A stretch of DNA of 64,000 nt from Abelmoschus esculentus (taxonomy: Eukaryota; Streptophyta; Magnoliopsida; Malvales; Malvaceae). The position numbers and the translations under genes were made by a program. The DNA lies in assembly GCA_035048815.1 (NCBI GenBank), contig JAUCBN010000028.1, positions 6,379,001-6,443,000 of the forward strand. Reading direction: 5' to 3'. Under the pieces are notes generated by a model. It saw only the letters and a program-made list of their open reading frames with translations, was not told where the DNA came from and made no database searches. Positions 1 through 11,575 of the stretch are shown here, piece by piece; position 1 is the stretch's first letter, and each line of letters starts with the position of its first letter.

Positions 1-1042
1 ACGTAGATTCCGAGCCCGAGCATTTGCCTCCTCCTTCTCCTAGACGACCTCCTGTCTAACAGCATCCGGGACCCGCACGTGAGTTTTAGTTAATTTCGGT
101 TTAGTGTATTTATCAATGAAATGACATAGTAGGGTGTCTAACGATAATTGTTACACGTAAGTTCTACTCCTGCGCACTCTAGTGGTAGAGCCGAGTCCAT
201 CCGACGTCAGTATCGTCGTTGAGCTTTCTGTTCAGGTGTGTTCTCTTCTGTTTACTCTATTTTTAGTACGTTCCATTTTCTGTTAAAATCCGTATGATCA
301 TGCATCATTCTGACATCACATTCTTGTTACTGCTACATGATATGCTTGTCTCCTGTTTTATTGTAATGCATGCATTCTGATACTATTTATGCATATACAT
401 TACATCTGGTAGAATATGTGTACGGAGAAGTTAGTGATTTATCACTTCTGTTCAGTGGTTTCACCTGCGATTCGAGATACAACTTCTGATCAGTGGCTCC
501 ACCTTCGGGTCGAGTTTCCACTTCTGCTGGTGTGATGGAGTTAGAGGGGTTCAGGGGAATCTACTTTTTTGTTGGTGTTCGGAGATGGGTGCATTTCATG
601 CATACACCACATCATCTGCATATACTGTTCTAAAATCCTGTTTTATCTGTACTCTAGAGACACACTAGGCTCCCTAGCTTACACCCTCTCAGCTTTCTGT
701 TTCAGGTCCTTGACCTAGGCTACTTCGGTACTTGGAGATTTCTATTTTTAGACTGTTACGTATGTTTCATAGTTTTTAGATTATTTTATTATTTTCCGGA
801 TATTTTATTATTGTAATAATCTTTAGATTTGAAACTTTATTTTGGACTTTGGACTATTATATTATTTATGTTGGGTTGAACCTTATTTTGATTTGGATAA
901 GTTTTCAGTATGTTTGATAATAAACTGATTAGTTCAATTTGTTCTTATCTTTTGAGTTGGTAAAAACCTAGCTTATAAACCAAGTTTTAATAATGTGAAC
1001 CCTAACTTTTATTCTAAGAAATTAGATAAATTTTGGGGGTTA
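1..1042 (+). repeat. decayed LTR, right-hand part
   Basis: No gene is visible here. The block ends in GGGGGTTACA directly against a gypsy integrase fragment, the usual TTACA end of a Tekay/Del-type LTR. The stretches around 430-540 and 640-1040 resemble 17640-18235 and 38060-38625 in order and wording: a 'tggtttcac' motif, then 'gtactctagagacacacta', then 'aagaaattaga' close to the end. I infer an LTR whose left end lies outside the window. The first 60 bases could be the end of an unrelated coding exon, but I cannot identify it. Confidence 0.4.
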
Positions 1043-1811
1043 CATGCGGTGTATGGCGGGAGATGATCCGTGTCAATGGTTTCGGTATTTACCTTAGGCG
1101 GAATATTGATACAATACGGTTTTTCAAATGTCGGAGGGAATGTCTCCTTTTCGAGCTTTGTAAGGACGTGATCCTCCTACAATTTTATCCTATGTTGAAG
1201 GTAGTTCTCGGCATGATCAACTCGCTCAGGCCCTCCTTGATAGAGATGCTGTGTTGAAGGAATTAAAACGTAACTTGGAGCATGCACAAAATCGTATGAA
1301 AATCTAGGCCGATAAACATCATCGGGAATTGTCTCTGGAAATTGATAGTTGGGTGTTCGTGCGTCTTCAACCATATTGGCAACTATCACTTCGCTTACAA
1401 CGTCAACATAAGCTTAGTCCGCGGTATTTTGGTCCGTATTGTGTTTTACAACGCGTGGGTATCGTGGCTTACAAGCTCGATTTGCCGGATTCCACTCGTA
1501 TTCATCCCGTGTTTCATGTCTCTCAGCTCAAACCATGTAATGGGGAGCCGTTGCAACAGATCACACCTTTGCATTTGCTCCGTGAAAATGTGTCGTCGGT
1601 GCTTGTGGCGCCAAACCTTGGGGACAAGGTTGAATCTCCAGGGGACGGTAATGTTGTGAACTTGGGTGATCACATGCAGGATGATGGCGTGACTATGAGG
1701 AATGAGGAAGCTGCGTCAATTCAGGAAGCCAACCATCCATTTGTTACGATCGGGAAAAGTAGGAGAGAACGTAAAGTCCCTAGTAAGCTAACAGATTTTG
1801 TTCTCATCTAA
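1043..1811 (+). pseudogene. Ty3/gypsy integrase C-terminal fragment
   Basis: This is the tail of a Ty3/gypsy polyprotein. The first part (1043-1330) reads as the end of the integrase core and linker but has in-frame stops and at least one frameshift. One of the stops is a TAG close to 1305. From 1329 the frame is open to the TAA at 1809-1811. It encodes the integrase C-terminal region, including KLSPRYFGPY, VAYKLDLP and the family motif HPVFHVSQLK. A basic tail ends at RRERKVPSKL, with no recognisable chromodomain. The left side is cut by the LTR that ends at 1042, and no 3' LTR is visible. It is a dead fragment that transcribes toward the LOR gene. Confidence 0.8.
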
Positions 1812-2205
1812 GCATGAGCAACAATATAAATAAGACTGTTTTGTGAGTTGTTTTGGCATGTAAAACCTGAAATATTTTTCAACTTTCTAATTTGAATTTC
1901 TTCTCTCGTTAATTCCTTAATAATCTGTCCATTTCACAATCAACACACAACAGCTTCCTACTACTAAAGGTCAACTTATTATCATCTTGGGATTGAAGTC
2001 AAGTCGATGAATTTATATGGCAACAATATTCCATTGTTTATTCTTGAACACTTTAATTCAACACCTTTAGGCTCTCGAGAGAAATAAACAACTCCGTGCA
2101 AAATAATGTAGAACAACAGATTCAAGATTTCTTTCCTCCCTTCTTGGGGTTGAACAAAGTCTCCAGCATTCTATCGATATTACATAGATCGCACGGCTAA
2201 GATTT
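1812..2205. other. intergenic, 3' flank of LOR copy A
   Basis: No gene is seen. From about 2100 the sequence is recognisably related to the 3' flank of LOR copy B (32715-32844), for example 'gtagaacaaca' and 'cattctat.gat'. This stretch therefore probably marks the left edge of the duplicated segment and includes the 3' UTR of the LOR gene. Confidence 0.5.
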
Positions 2206-3117
2206 CTAATTGAACCCACTGAGAAAATCGAAATCCACATCCACTCCTCCATCTCCTCCTCCACCGGAGCTGTTTATACCATCAAGAATCACAATGAGTG
2301 CCACAATGAATGCGTAATCTATGCTGGGATTCACTGTCACCATGAACTTATCCTTCCCTATTAATATGCTTTCAACTGTGTGTTTCTTATGCATCTGCAA
2401 TCACATGCAGTCAACATATTTTGATTAAATACAACCATTTTTAATAAGCTTAAGCATCTTTATATGTTTGTATATATATATATATATATACATAAGCTTA
2501 CTTGGGCAACAATGGTGGAAGACTCTCCAGCATAAACTACACAAGATCTTTCCAGCCAACTCCCCTTAACCTTAAAATCACAAACTTGCTCATTTGTGTT
2601 TTTGGCCAAGAAGACATCTAATTTCGTCTTTAACTGAAACATCGAAGATCGTTTAGCCGAAAACAGAAGATCACCCGCATCCGTGCTCTCTCCCTTGAAT
2701 ACTTGCCATCTATCATGTGCAGTCATCTTCTGCATCATCATAAAAGCAAACAATATAAGCACATACTTCAATTTCGAAAGTCAACATGTAGTTCATATTA
2801 GAAGCATATGCATCCATGGGATCGAGGATTAAACCGGCAACCACAACGACCTTTTGTTTTAGTGTGACAATGGGATTCCCGGCACCATCGATCAATACTC
2901 GACGATCATGCATTGATAGAAACTTTCCTTTAACTTTGAAAAGTATGTTGTCATTGATGTCAGTAACGACAAAGTTTCCATCGGTGATGCTTAAAACTTT
3001 CCTGATGATTGCGAGATCGACAGGGTACGGAGCACAGAAATGAGGGCCGATGATCGAGACAGGGTTAGCTAACGATTGGTTTGAAGTGGAACTGGAATTG
3101 GGATTGGGATATGCCAT
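2206..3117 (-). CDS. LURP-one-related (LOR, DUF567) protein, copy A
   Basis: This is a spliced gene with CDS complement(join(2206..2394,2502..2729,2851..3117)). The exons are 267, 228 and 189 nt, giving 227 residues. Both introns (121 and 107 bp) follow GT-AG, and the second holds a (TA)n run. Exon 1 has CAPYPVDLAIIRK (residues 28-40), the TDGNFVVTD strand and RRVLIDGAGNPIVTL. Exon 2 has HDRWQVFKGES, SAKRSSMFQLKTKLDVFLA and KGSWLERSCVVYAGES. Exon 3 has HKKHTVESILIGKDKF and the buried hydrophobic segment DYAFIVALIVILD. This order is the tubby-C-like fold of LOR proteins. Arabidopsis LURP1 in this family is needed for basal defence against an oomycete, and the biochemical role is uncertain. The start is chosen by alignment with copy B. 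An in-frame ATG at 3192 could add 25 residues. The Gly/Asp-rich C-terminal tail is variable in the family. Confidence 0.9.
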
Positions 3118-3260
3118 TAGGATGTAACCAGGAATTGTGTAGATATTGAAATTGGCTTTGTTTATGGTGAACATTTTCAATGGACGTGGCAAACTTTATA
3201 ATGCGAAGTGCTAAGCCTTCTCAAACGCGCAGAGGTGCCTTTGACCTTGTCTTCGAAGTA
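3118..3260 (-). promoter_or_regulatory. LOR copy A 5' UTR and core promoter
   Basis: Reading on the minus strand, ATTATAAAG at 3202-3194 is a good TATA box about 80 bp before the chosen ATG. Further upstream are ACGCGC (about 3224-3229), which fits the CAMTA consensus, and TTGACC at 3241-3246 (plus strand), the core of a WRKY W-box. The same elements in the same order are kept in copy B. W-boxes are known to matter for LURP1 induction in Arabidopsis. Their use here is inference. Confidence 0.5.
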
Positions 3261-4696
3261 ACGTGTCTTTAATACTTTCCTTTTTAATACTATCAAATGA
3301 CTGTATAGTTAATTATATGTTTCTTCGGTCCAATTTACGTTTTTATTTTTAAAATGTTGGCTGCTACCTAATCACTTTCTGAATTTAAAGAAGATGATAT
3401 CTTTTATATAATATTAAAAAAATATATTTTATAATTTGTAGGTGAATAAGACGTAAATCGAATATGAGTATTAGCGGGGATGGAATAGTGGTGATAATTT
3501 GGTGAGAAATTAGTGAGAATTATGAGGATTTGGATGGAATGGTATAAAAAATAACTGATATCTTTATTTATAAGTATGAAGATAAAGAAGTTTTATCATC
3601 GAAGCTCAAATGAAGATAAGACAGAGATTATTATATTTAGATCGTAAGGATAACTGAACTGTACCTATATTTAAAATTCCTAGGATGGAAGCTAAAGCCT
3701 AAAGCCTTATTTGTCTTATTGTTATCCTAGGATGGATTCTAAATGGAACGAGAAATACAAAACCGTCCTTATTTGTCTTATTGCTATCATAGGATGGAAG
3801 CTAAAGGCTAAAGCCTTTGACAATTTAAAATTTCCACGTAATTTAATTTTTCTAAAAAAATTATTGAAATTTTATTCTCCTCCTAAAACTTTTTAAATTC
3901 ACCCCTTAAAATTTTATAAATTTACTAGTGATGCGTATAAGAAATTCAATTGAATTGGGACTCGGTATTCTATTGTATGGCTGACTAAGGAAGGCCTAGT
4001 CAAATAGTTATCTTCTTTGACCTGTTCAGAGGGCATAAGAAATATCGTACATACTTTTCATTTGTCTGGTTGTTTTATTAGGCAAGCTGGTTATCATCAG
4101 CACGGATGTAAATCTCGATCAAATTGGTTGAATCAATCAGCATGAAAATGATAGAGAAATTAGGGTTTGACAAAGGGAAATTAGAGAGAGAAGAATTGAG
4201 AAAAGGGATGTTGCAATCAATGGTGACATTAATGACAGGAAGATTGAAATAATTATGTTTTCTAGTATAAACAATATAAATGTTTACCGAATTCTTAAGA
4301 TAGATTTATTTTTAAAATATTTGATAATTTTTTTAATTTTTAATTCGTATTGATAATATCATCTATTTTTTAGTTTGTATTTGATATTGTCCCTGCCATT
4401 TATATTTCGTTAAAACTTGTTGATAATGTTGATTTTTTCTTAATGAAAATAGATAAAGAACAATAACCATCACTCAATTTTCTTCTATTACAATTTTGGT
4501 CACTATTTTTTAAATTTAATAACTTAACTTTTAAATTGGTTAAATTTTGTCTACTATCAAATAACACGGTTATACAAATTAAAAAATTAGATTAATCTTT
4601 AAAAAAATTAGAAAATATTTACTTTTTCTTGTTAAATTGACCGTATTTTCATATTTTATATTTTAATAAACAAAATAAAAAAAATATTATTATAAT
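3261..4696. other. duplicated 5' flank of LOR copy A
   Basis: This non-coding DNA is shared with 33841-35170 of copy B at high similarity. It holds a short local repeat: 'cttatttgtcttattg.tatc..aggatgga' occurs at about 3700 and 3770, and the same pair occurs in copy B. It also holds a coding-like remnant, listed separately. Confidence 0.6.
4021..4249 (+). pseudogene. unidentified coding-like remnant, copy A
   Basis: I do not recognise this. It matches the open frame at 34482-34706 in copy B. An insertion of roughly ten bases near 4140-4155 breaks the frame in this copy. After the break another frame reads a charged stretch, LGFDKGKLEREELRKGMLQS, ending in a stop near 4249. It could be the last exon of a lost gene or simply chance. 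Confidence 0.3.
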
Positions 4697-4705
4697 AAAA
4701 TATTT

Positions 4706-5481
4706 GACATAAGATAATTTTAACCCTTAATGTTTATAACTTTTGTCGTTTTGACCCTTATTCTTTTTTTGGATAAATTTAGCCCTTAACCTATATCTTT
4801 TTGTCAAATAGCTTATTTTTTAACATCATGGTAACTGGATCGTTAAAAATCTAATAATGATGACATGTTATATGCATATGATAGTATATTTTAAATAACA
4901 TGGCATCTAACCTATCAAATACATATATATAATATACATATATATAATATAATTTTATTCTAATATAAAATATAAAATAATTAAAATTAAAATAAAATAT
5001 TAAAAAATTAATTAATTTTAAAATAAAATACTATTAAACATTTTTAACCCTAACTACGATTGAATTAAAATCCTACCTAAAAAAAATTAATTAATTTTAA
5101 ACTATGTTTATATTTTTTTAAGATAGGACTTTGTAGTTAGGGTTGAGAATGTTTAATACCCTTTTATTTTAGAATTAATTAATTTTTAAAATTTTATTTG
5201 AATTTTAATTATTTTATATTTTATATTGGAATAAAATTATATTTCACATATATATATATATATATATATTTGATAGGTTAGATGTCATGTCATTTAAAAT
5301 ATATTATCATATATGGCATGTTATCATTGTTAGATTTTTAAAGGTCCAGTTATCATAATAGTTAAAAAATAAGCTATTTATCAAAAAGATATAAGTTAAT
5401 GGTTAAATTTATCTCAAAAAAAGAATAAGAGTAAAAACGACAGAAATTATAAACGTTAAGGGTTAAAATTATCTTTATACC
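4706..5481. mobile_element. foldback (long terminal inverted repeat) element, Mutator-like MITE
   Basis: This is a 776-bp element made almost entirely of two long inverted arms. The left arm begins GACATAAGATAATTTTAACC. The right arm, read in reverse complement, begins GGTATAAAGATAATTTTAAC, and the match continues for roughly 250-370 bp to an AT-rich centre with (TA)n. It is flanked by a perfect 9-bp direct repeat, AAAATATTT (4697-4705 and 5482-5490). A 9-bp target duplication is typical of Mutator-like elements. Copy B has the empty site near 35165-35195. It codes for nothing, so it is non-autonomous. Confidence 0.85.
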
Positions 5482-5490
5482 AAAATATTT

Positions 5491-6190
5491 TAATTTTTTA
5501 ATTTAATTGTTACAATATAAGATTAAGAATTGAATAATCTAAAATTAATAATTAATGAAAATATTTTTAAAAAAGTTAATTAAACACGATTTTAATATAA
5601 AATTTTAAAATAAATTATTTTGATTCAATTAAATTTATAATTTTAAGTAAAATTAATTAAATGACAAGTCAGTTTGATAATATGACTTCCAATAACATGT
5701 TTTCACACATCTAAACCAAATCCTCACCACCTATCTTAGGGAACCAACGACAAGGTAACGTGGAAGTTAGAAAAACAGTACAATTACGCACATGCTCCTT
5801 GTGTCATGTGTCAATACCTTCTTAAAATGTTTTTATCATTTATATTTAATTTAATAAATTCATTTTTCTTTTGAGTGGGATCAAACCTGCGCAAGCCTTA
5901 GGGAATAAGAGTAGTTTAGTCACAGCACCAAGCACAACTTTATGCAATAGAACACTAAAGACAATATATATGTCATATTATTTATTACATTTACTCTTTT
6001 TAATTCGTATATATATAATCATCGAATTAATTTCATGTATTTAATTCTAAACCCAAAATGTTAAATTCATATACATATATATAACCATTGAATTATATAT
6101 ATATAACTCTAAACCCTAAACCCTAACTCATAAACCCTAAACCTTAAACTTTAAATGCTAAATACATATCTCTAAATGCTAAACCCTAAG
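5491..6190. other. duplicated flank with telomere-like repeat
   Basis: No gene is seen. The block is shared with copy B (35190-36541), except that copy B carries an extra 660 bp. At about 6105-6190 there is a degenerate run of CCCTAAA-type heptamers, like the plant telomere repeat. It lies immediately before the copia LTR and is also present in copy B (36455-36541). Confidence 0.6.
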
Positions 6191-6526
6191 TGTTTAGGTA
6201 TTAAATTATCATAAAATTAAAAGTGTAGATACAATAAATTTATATAAAGGAGTTATAGTCCTAAAAAATTAGGTTAACTTGTTTTTCTCTCTTTCCCCGT
6301 CAGAGTATTTTATATCAAGAGAAAACATATTTTCTTGAAAGATAAATACTAAAGATTTGAGGTTTCAATATCATGATTCAAGTTTTTTACTCAATTGATT
6401 AATTGAGTTACGCTTCCGCGTTTAGTTTATTATTGTTGTTGATTTAACATAATTGATCCTGAATTAGTTTTCATATTTGTTAGGTTTTAGGTTTATATTT
6501 GTATTGAATATATTTTTGTTCTAACA
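6191..6526 (+). repeat. copia left LTR, copy A
   Basis: It begins TGTTTAGGTATTAAATT and ends TTGTTCTAACA, the TG...CA form. It aligns along its length with 21618-21998 and with 36542-36866. A degenerate primer-binding site follows. In copy B the same place reads ATGGAATCAG, close to the initiator-Met type TGGTATCAGAGC. Confidence 0.75.
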
Positions 6527-7265
6527 AGTAAAATCAGTTTCTCGTCATGTTGAATCAATAAGAACAAATTGAATTTTTATTATTTTGGTTGATTCGTTCA
6601 TATAATTTTATGGATTTAATATTTTTTTTGGATGTTTAGGGTTTAATAAAAATTCTCTTAAATTCTCGATTACAGTTATTATGTTTTTGATATCTTTGAT
6701 CTCCAACTTAATTAAGAATTTATGTTTAATTTACTTGTTTTCCTTTTTGAGAATTCAAATTTTATAATAATATAAAGTGTTAATTACTACAAAAGTCATA
6801 TTTGTTTGCCCCAATATAATTTTAGTCATCGATTTTAAAAATCAAGCAATACAGTCACATACGTTTTTTTGGTCGTAAGCCTATAGATATTCCGATGTTA
6901 AAAATCGTTAAAGATTAACAAAAAGATAATTTGATACAATAAAAAATGACAAATTACCTAGATAATCCTTAAATAATTATTTCATTTTTATTTTATCTTT
7001 AGACCCTTAGTATTTTAAAATTTTTATTTCACCATCTTTCCAAAATTGAGGTATAACTTGAACTACCGTTTGCTTCTACTCTTCACAACTTTCTTCATCA
7101 GAAACCAACTTCAGCGACGCCAACTCCAACCGATGTTGGATCAAGCTTCCGATTCTTCCAAAAGCAAGCATCGAGTGCTAGTGTAGCCGATGGCCTGCTA
7201 GGATAACTTAGATGATTCAACAAAATTACTGTTGAAATATAAATAAATTGCGTGAGTAGAATTAG
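6527..7265 (+). other. copia leader, left of the L1 insertion
   Basis: Non-coding DNA between the copia left LTR and the L1 insertion point, shared with 36867-37526. Copy B lacks about 65 bp found here near 7155-7220. The last seven bases (GAATTAG, 7259-7265) are the left target duplication of the L1. Confidence 0.65.
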
Positions 7266-7419
7266 ACTTTAAAAAACAACGAGCGGTTATGACAGGTGGA
7301 AAATCACTCTGGGTGTACGTTAGCTGGGCTAATGGCGTGTAGAGGTTTTGCTTGCTCTTCATTTCTTTACGGTTTCTTGCTTTCTTCTTGGGCAGTTTTG
7401 GGGTTGCATTTCCGTTGCG

Positions 7420-7840
7420 ATGGACTGGAAGAAGCTTTTTGGTGGCGGGATTGAGCAGGGGCTGGAATTCTTTCCTTCTGGAGAAGGTGGAGTTGTCAAG
7501 CCTGCGGCTGATATGTTCGATGAAGGTGTCTCTGAGTGGCGTTATGCTTTGGTTGGTCAATTCATAGGGAGAGCTCCGAATTTTAGCGCTCTTCAACGTA
7601 TTCTTGCTTGGCTTTGGGGCAAGAACTTTTTGTCAAAGGTTAGTCTTACTGGGTCTAATGTATATGTGTTTTCTTTTTCGGATGCTAAGACAAGGGACTG
7701 GGTTCTTGATAATGGTTCTTGGCATATTCAACACAAGCCGTTGATTTTGCGTAAATGAGAACCAAATCTTCCAAAGCTTGAGTTTGATCTTTCTCGTATG
7801 CCAGTTTGGGTACAATTGTATAATGTTCCTTTGGAGTTGT
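7420..7840 (+). pseudogene. L1 ORF1, N-terminal part (DUF4283 type)
   Basis: ORF1 of plant L1 elements encodes a nucleic-acid-binding chaperone. The chosen ATG at 7420 begins MDWKKLFGGG. Family-typical motifs follow: LVGQFIGRAPNF, LAWLWGK, VYVFSFSD, WVLDNGSWHIQHKPLILRK. A TGA at 7756-7758 stands where a Trp is usual. The frame then continues through MPVWVQLYNVPLELL to 7840, where the chromovirus LTR begins. The remainder resumes at 13177 after a loss of roughly 200 bp. Confidence 0.85.
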
Positions 7841-8168
7841 TGTAAGACCTTCGATCGAAACAACAAATAAACTTAAAGAGAAGGAGGGAGACACAGATTT
7901 TCAGAAGAAGGAAGACGCAGAAGAAAAACTCAAAACTTTCATTAGAGATTCGATAAAACCAACTGTAGGGTTTTCCAGAACATAAGGGCCTTTTCCCCTA
8001 GCCAAACGACAACGTTTAATGAATTATCCCTTCCCCTTGATACGCACCGTATCATTAATCAACTAAACCGTTTTAATTCAAATAAACCAACAATAAAAAG
8101 AAAAACATAAACCAACAGAAAACCAATTAAATAAACTCCAACGGTCGTCTTAGGTCTAGCTCGTGACA
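7841..8168 (-). repeat. chromovirus 3' LTR (complete)
   Basis: On the minus strand it runs from TGTCACGAGC to GGTCTTACA, so it has TG...CA ends and 328 bp. It is preceded in element sense by the polypurine tract at about 8169-8185. Confidence 0.85.
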
Positions 8169-8198
8169 ATGGATCCTCCTTGGAAATAATCCTTGACC

Positions 8199-11100
8199 TC
8201 AAGGATTAAAGTTCGGAAACCGCATCTTCAGATCGTGTAAAAGCTCCCAAGTTGCATCCTCAGGGAAGGAATTTTCCCATTCGACCAAAACCTCTGTCAT
8301 CGCTCGGTTACCCCGCCTCCCGATTCGCCTCTCCAGGATTTTAACTGGCTCTTTGCTAATTCCACCATCCGAACCAACCACTGGCAGTTCCTGCTGGTGA
8401 GGAGTGTTCCCGATGTGCTTCTTCAATTGAGAAACATGAAACACAGCATGCACCTTCGAATCTGGGGGTAATATCAGCTCGTATGCTACTTGCCCGACCT
8501 TCCTCTTAATCTGGAATGGACCAAACCATCTTGGAGCCAATTTTTGGCAACTCCTCTGTTGCACACTTTGCTGCCTATAGGGTTGCAATTTCAAGTATAC
8601 CCATTCTCCCACAGAAAGTTCGCATTTTGTTCTTAGCTTATCCGCTTGCGTTTTCATCCTATCCTGAGCTCGTTTCAAGTGAAATTTGATCATTTTCAAT
8701 GTTGCCTCCCTGAATTGTAAGCTTCGATCTACTGAGTCCACCTTCGAATCTCCAGCCATGTATGGTACATGAATGGGAGGTGCTTGGACGTACAATGCTT
8801 GGAAAGGTGTGGTTTGAATGGCGGAGTGGAAGGAGGTATTGTACCACCACTCGGCCAAATGTAGCCACTGTCCCCAATCCTTTAGCCTCTCTCCGGTCAT
8901 GCAGCGCAAGTACGTTTCTAGACATTTATTCAAACGTTCTGTTTATCCATCAGTAGTAGGATGATACACAGTAGAGGGGTTAATTCGAACTCCCATCTTC
9001 TTGAAGAGTTCCTGCCAAAAATTACTCATAAATATCCTATCGCGATCACAGATTATGTTGCTAGGAAGGCCATGAAGTTTGAAAACATTCTCCAAGAATA
9101 TCTGGGCCACTGTTTTTGATGTGAAAGGATGGCTGAGAGCTATGAAATGTCCGTACTTTGTGAGTCGATCAACTACCACCAAGATGGTATCATTTTTCCC
9201 GGATCAAGGCAACCCCTCGATGAAGTCCATTCCCACCGAAGACCACACACTATCGGGTATGGGCAAGGGCTGTAATAAACCCCTCGGATGCACTAGATCG
9301 TCTTTGTTCTTCTGACAGACTGGACACTCTCTAATTTTCCTCCTTACTTCCTTTTTAAGACCCTTCCAATAGAAAAATTTTGAAATTCGTTTGGTAGTCA
9401 CATGTGTGCCTGAGTGCCCCCCACTGCGCTATTATGAAAAAATTCCAGCAACTCATCCCTTAAATTCTGATCACTGCCCACTACCATTCTGTTTTTTCGA
9501 GTGAGCCTTTGTCCATCCCACTTATATTTAGCATGCTTACCTATATTCCCCTCCAACTCCTTAATTATCTTCAGTAATTTGTCATCTTTTTTCCACGACT
9601 CCTGCACTTGAGCCAACCTGTCCGTAGATATATTACTAACATATATTGGAAAACAGTGTAGTGCAGTAGGTATTCTGGAAAGGCTATCGGCCACCAGATT
9701 ATTTGTTCCCTTCCGATAACACACTTCGTAATCATACCCCATCATCTTCATGACCCATTTTTGTTGGGCGGGGGTAACGGCCTGATTTTCAGTAGGAAAT
9801 CTTAGGCTTTGATGATCCATTTTAATTTTAAAATATCTTCCCACCAAGTAATTTGTCCACTTCTTCACAGCTAATAATACGGCTAACATTTCCTTCTCAT
9901 ACACCGAAAGACTTTGGTGTCTCACCCCCAATCCTTTACTGAAAAATGCTAGGGGTTTACCTTGTTGAACCAGCACTGACCCTACCCCCAAATCAGAGGC
10001 ATCAGCTTCTACCACAAACTCTTTTTGAAAGTCCGGTAACACCAACACCGGTGCTGAACAAATTGCTTTTTTTAAGTGCTGGAAAGCAGCCTCCTCGGTT
10101 CCTTCCCATTTCCAACCCCCTTTTTTCAACAAATTGGTCAATGGTCTAGCAATAGTCCCATAATCTTTAATGAAACGTCTATAATACCCGGACAACCCCA
10201 AAAATCCTTTTAACTCCCTCACGGTGGTAGGTACAGGCCATCCCAATATACTTTTGATTTTTCCTTGGTCCATCGAAATGTTTCCAGCAGCAATAGTGTA
10301 GCCTAAATAATCAACTTGGCTTGCTCCAAAGCTACATTTGCTTAACTTTGCAAATAGCTTATGCTCTCTTAGAAGTTGAAATACTTCTTGAAGATGCTTC
10401 AAATGACTGGTCCACTTATCCGAGTAAATCAATATGTCGTCGAAGAAGACTAATACTAACTTTCTCAATTGACCCTTAAAAACTTTGTTCATCAAGCTCT
10501 GGAAAATGGCCGGAGCATTGGTAAAACCAAATGGCATTACCATGAACTCGTAATGGCCCTCGTGAGTTCTAAATGTCGTCTTGTGTATATCTGGCCCCCA
10601 CATTCTAATCTGATGGTATCCGGATCTTAAATCCAACTTAGAAAAGATTCTAGCCTCTCCTAACTCATCCAAGAGCTCTTCAATTATAGGCATCAGAAAA
10701 CGATCCTTCACAGTCACTGAATTCAATTTTCTATAGTCAATGCACATTCGCCACGAACCATCTTTTTTCTTCACCATCACAATTGGTGAAGAAAAAGCAC
10801 TGCTGCTGTCCCTAATTATCCCAGCCCCCAACATCTCCTTTATCATCCTTTCGATCTCATCTTTTTGAGACACCGGATACCTATAAGGCTTTACTTTAAC
10901 TACTGTCGTCTCATCCAGCAAGCTAATTTTGTGCTCATGCCCTCTCTCGGGTGGCAATTGTGAGGGCTCCCCAAATATATCATCATATTGTTGGAGAAGC
11001 CTACGACACTTAATTGGTAATTCATTCTCGTTTCCCTGCATCTTGAGTTGAGCGTCCAACAACAACAAAGACACATTAGAGGCTCTGTGAGTTCCTCTTA

Positions 11101-11575
11101 ATGCTCTCTCACACGACTTCGACCCCGTCAATTGTAAAGGAGATGGTTTGCATCCCTTTAACCTCACCAGCTGCTTGTCATAATAGAAACTCATCTCCAA
11201 ATGGTTGAAATCCCATTGTATAGCTCCCAATGTAGCTAACCATTGCACCCCCAACACTATGTCATAGCTCTTAATAGGTAGAACCAAAAAATTAGTAACA
11301 AAAACAGTACCCTGAGACTCCCAAATCACCTCTAGGCATTCTCCTCTAGTTTCAATCTTACTCCCATCAGCCACCATTACTTTCAGTTGTTGCTGGGTTT
11401 TAATTCCAATTCCTGCTCTTTTAACCACTGCCAAACTCACAAAATTGTGAGTACTACCCGAATCGATCAAGGCTATATACTCTTCTCCTCCCAAACGAAT
11501 TTGAATTCTCATTGTCTCAACATTGTCAGCACTCCACATAGCTTGCAAGGACAGAACAGGTCCTTCCTCCTTCAT
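8199..11575 (-). pseudogene. chromovirus pol polyprotein (PR-RT-RNase H-IN-chromodomain)
   Basis: The frame opens at 11575, overlapping the gag stop by ATGA. The order is aspartic protease (ALIDSGSTHNFVS), reverse transcriptase (RMCIDYRKLNSVTV, MPFGFTNAPAIFQ, catalytic FFDDILIYS), RNase H (VVEADASDLGVGSVLVQQ, DHQSL, NNLVADSLSR), integrase with its zinc-finger end CPVCQKNK, the D(D)E core, HPVFHVSQLK-type tail (HAVFHVSQLKKH), and a chromodomain at the end (VLVEWENSFPEDATWE). Lesions are a one-base loss in a G-run near 9420-9425, a TGA at 9202-9204, and a TAA at 8943-8945 where Gln is usual. The final stop is at 8199. The product would be non-functional. Confidence 0.9.

Noticed and set aside
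2713..3192. Single-exon reading of LOR copy A through the first intron (159 codons)
   Set aside because: After VTLKQK the sequence departs from the family. A GT-AG intron of 121 bp restores the family sequence and matches copy B exactly.
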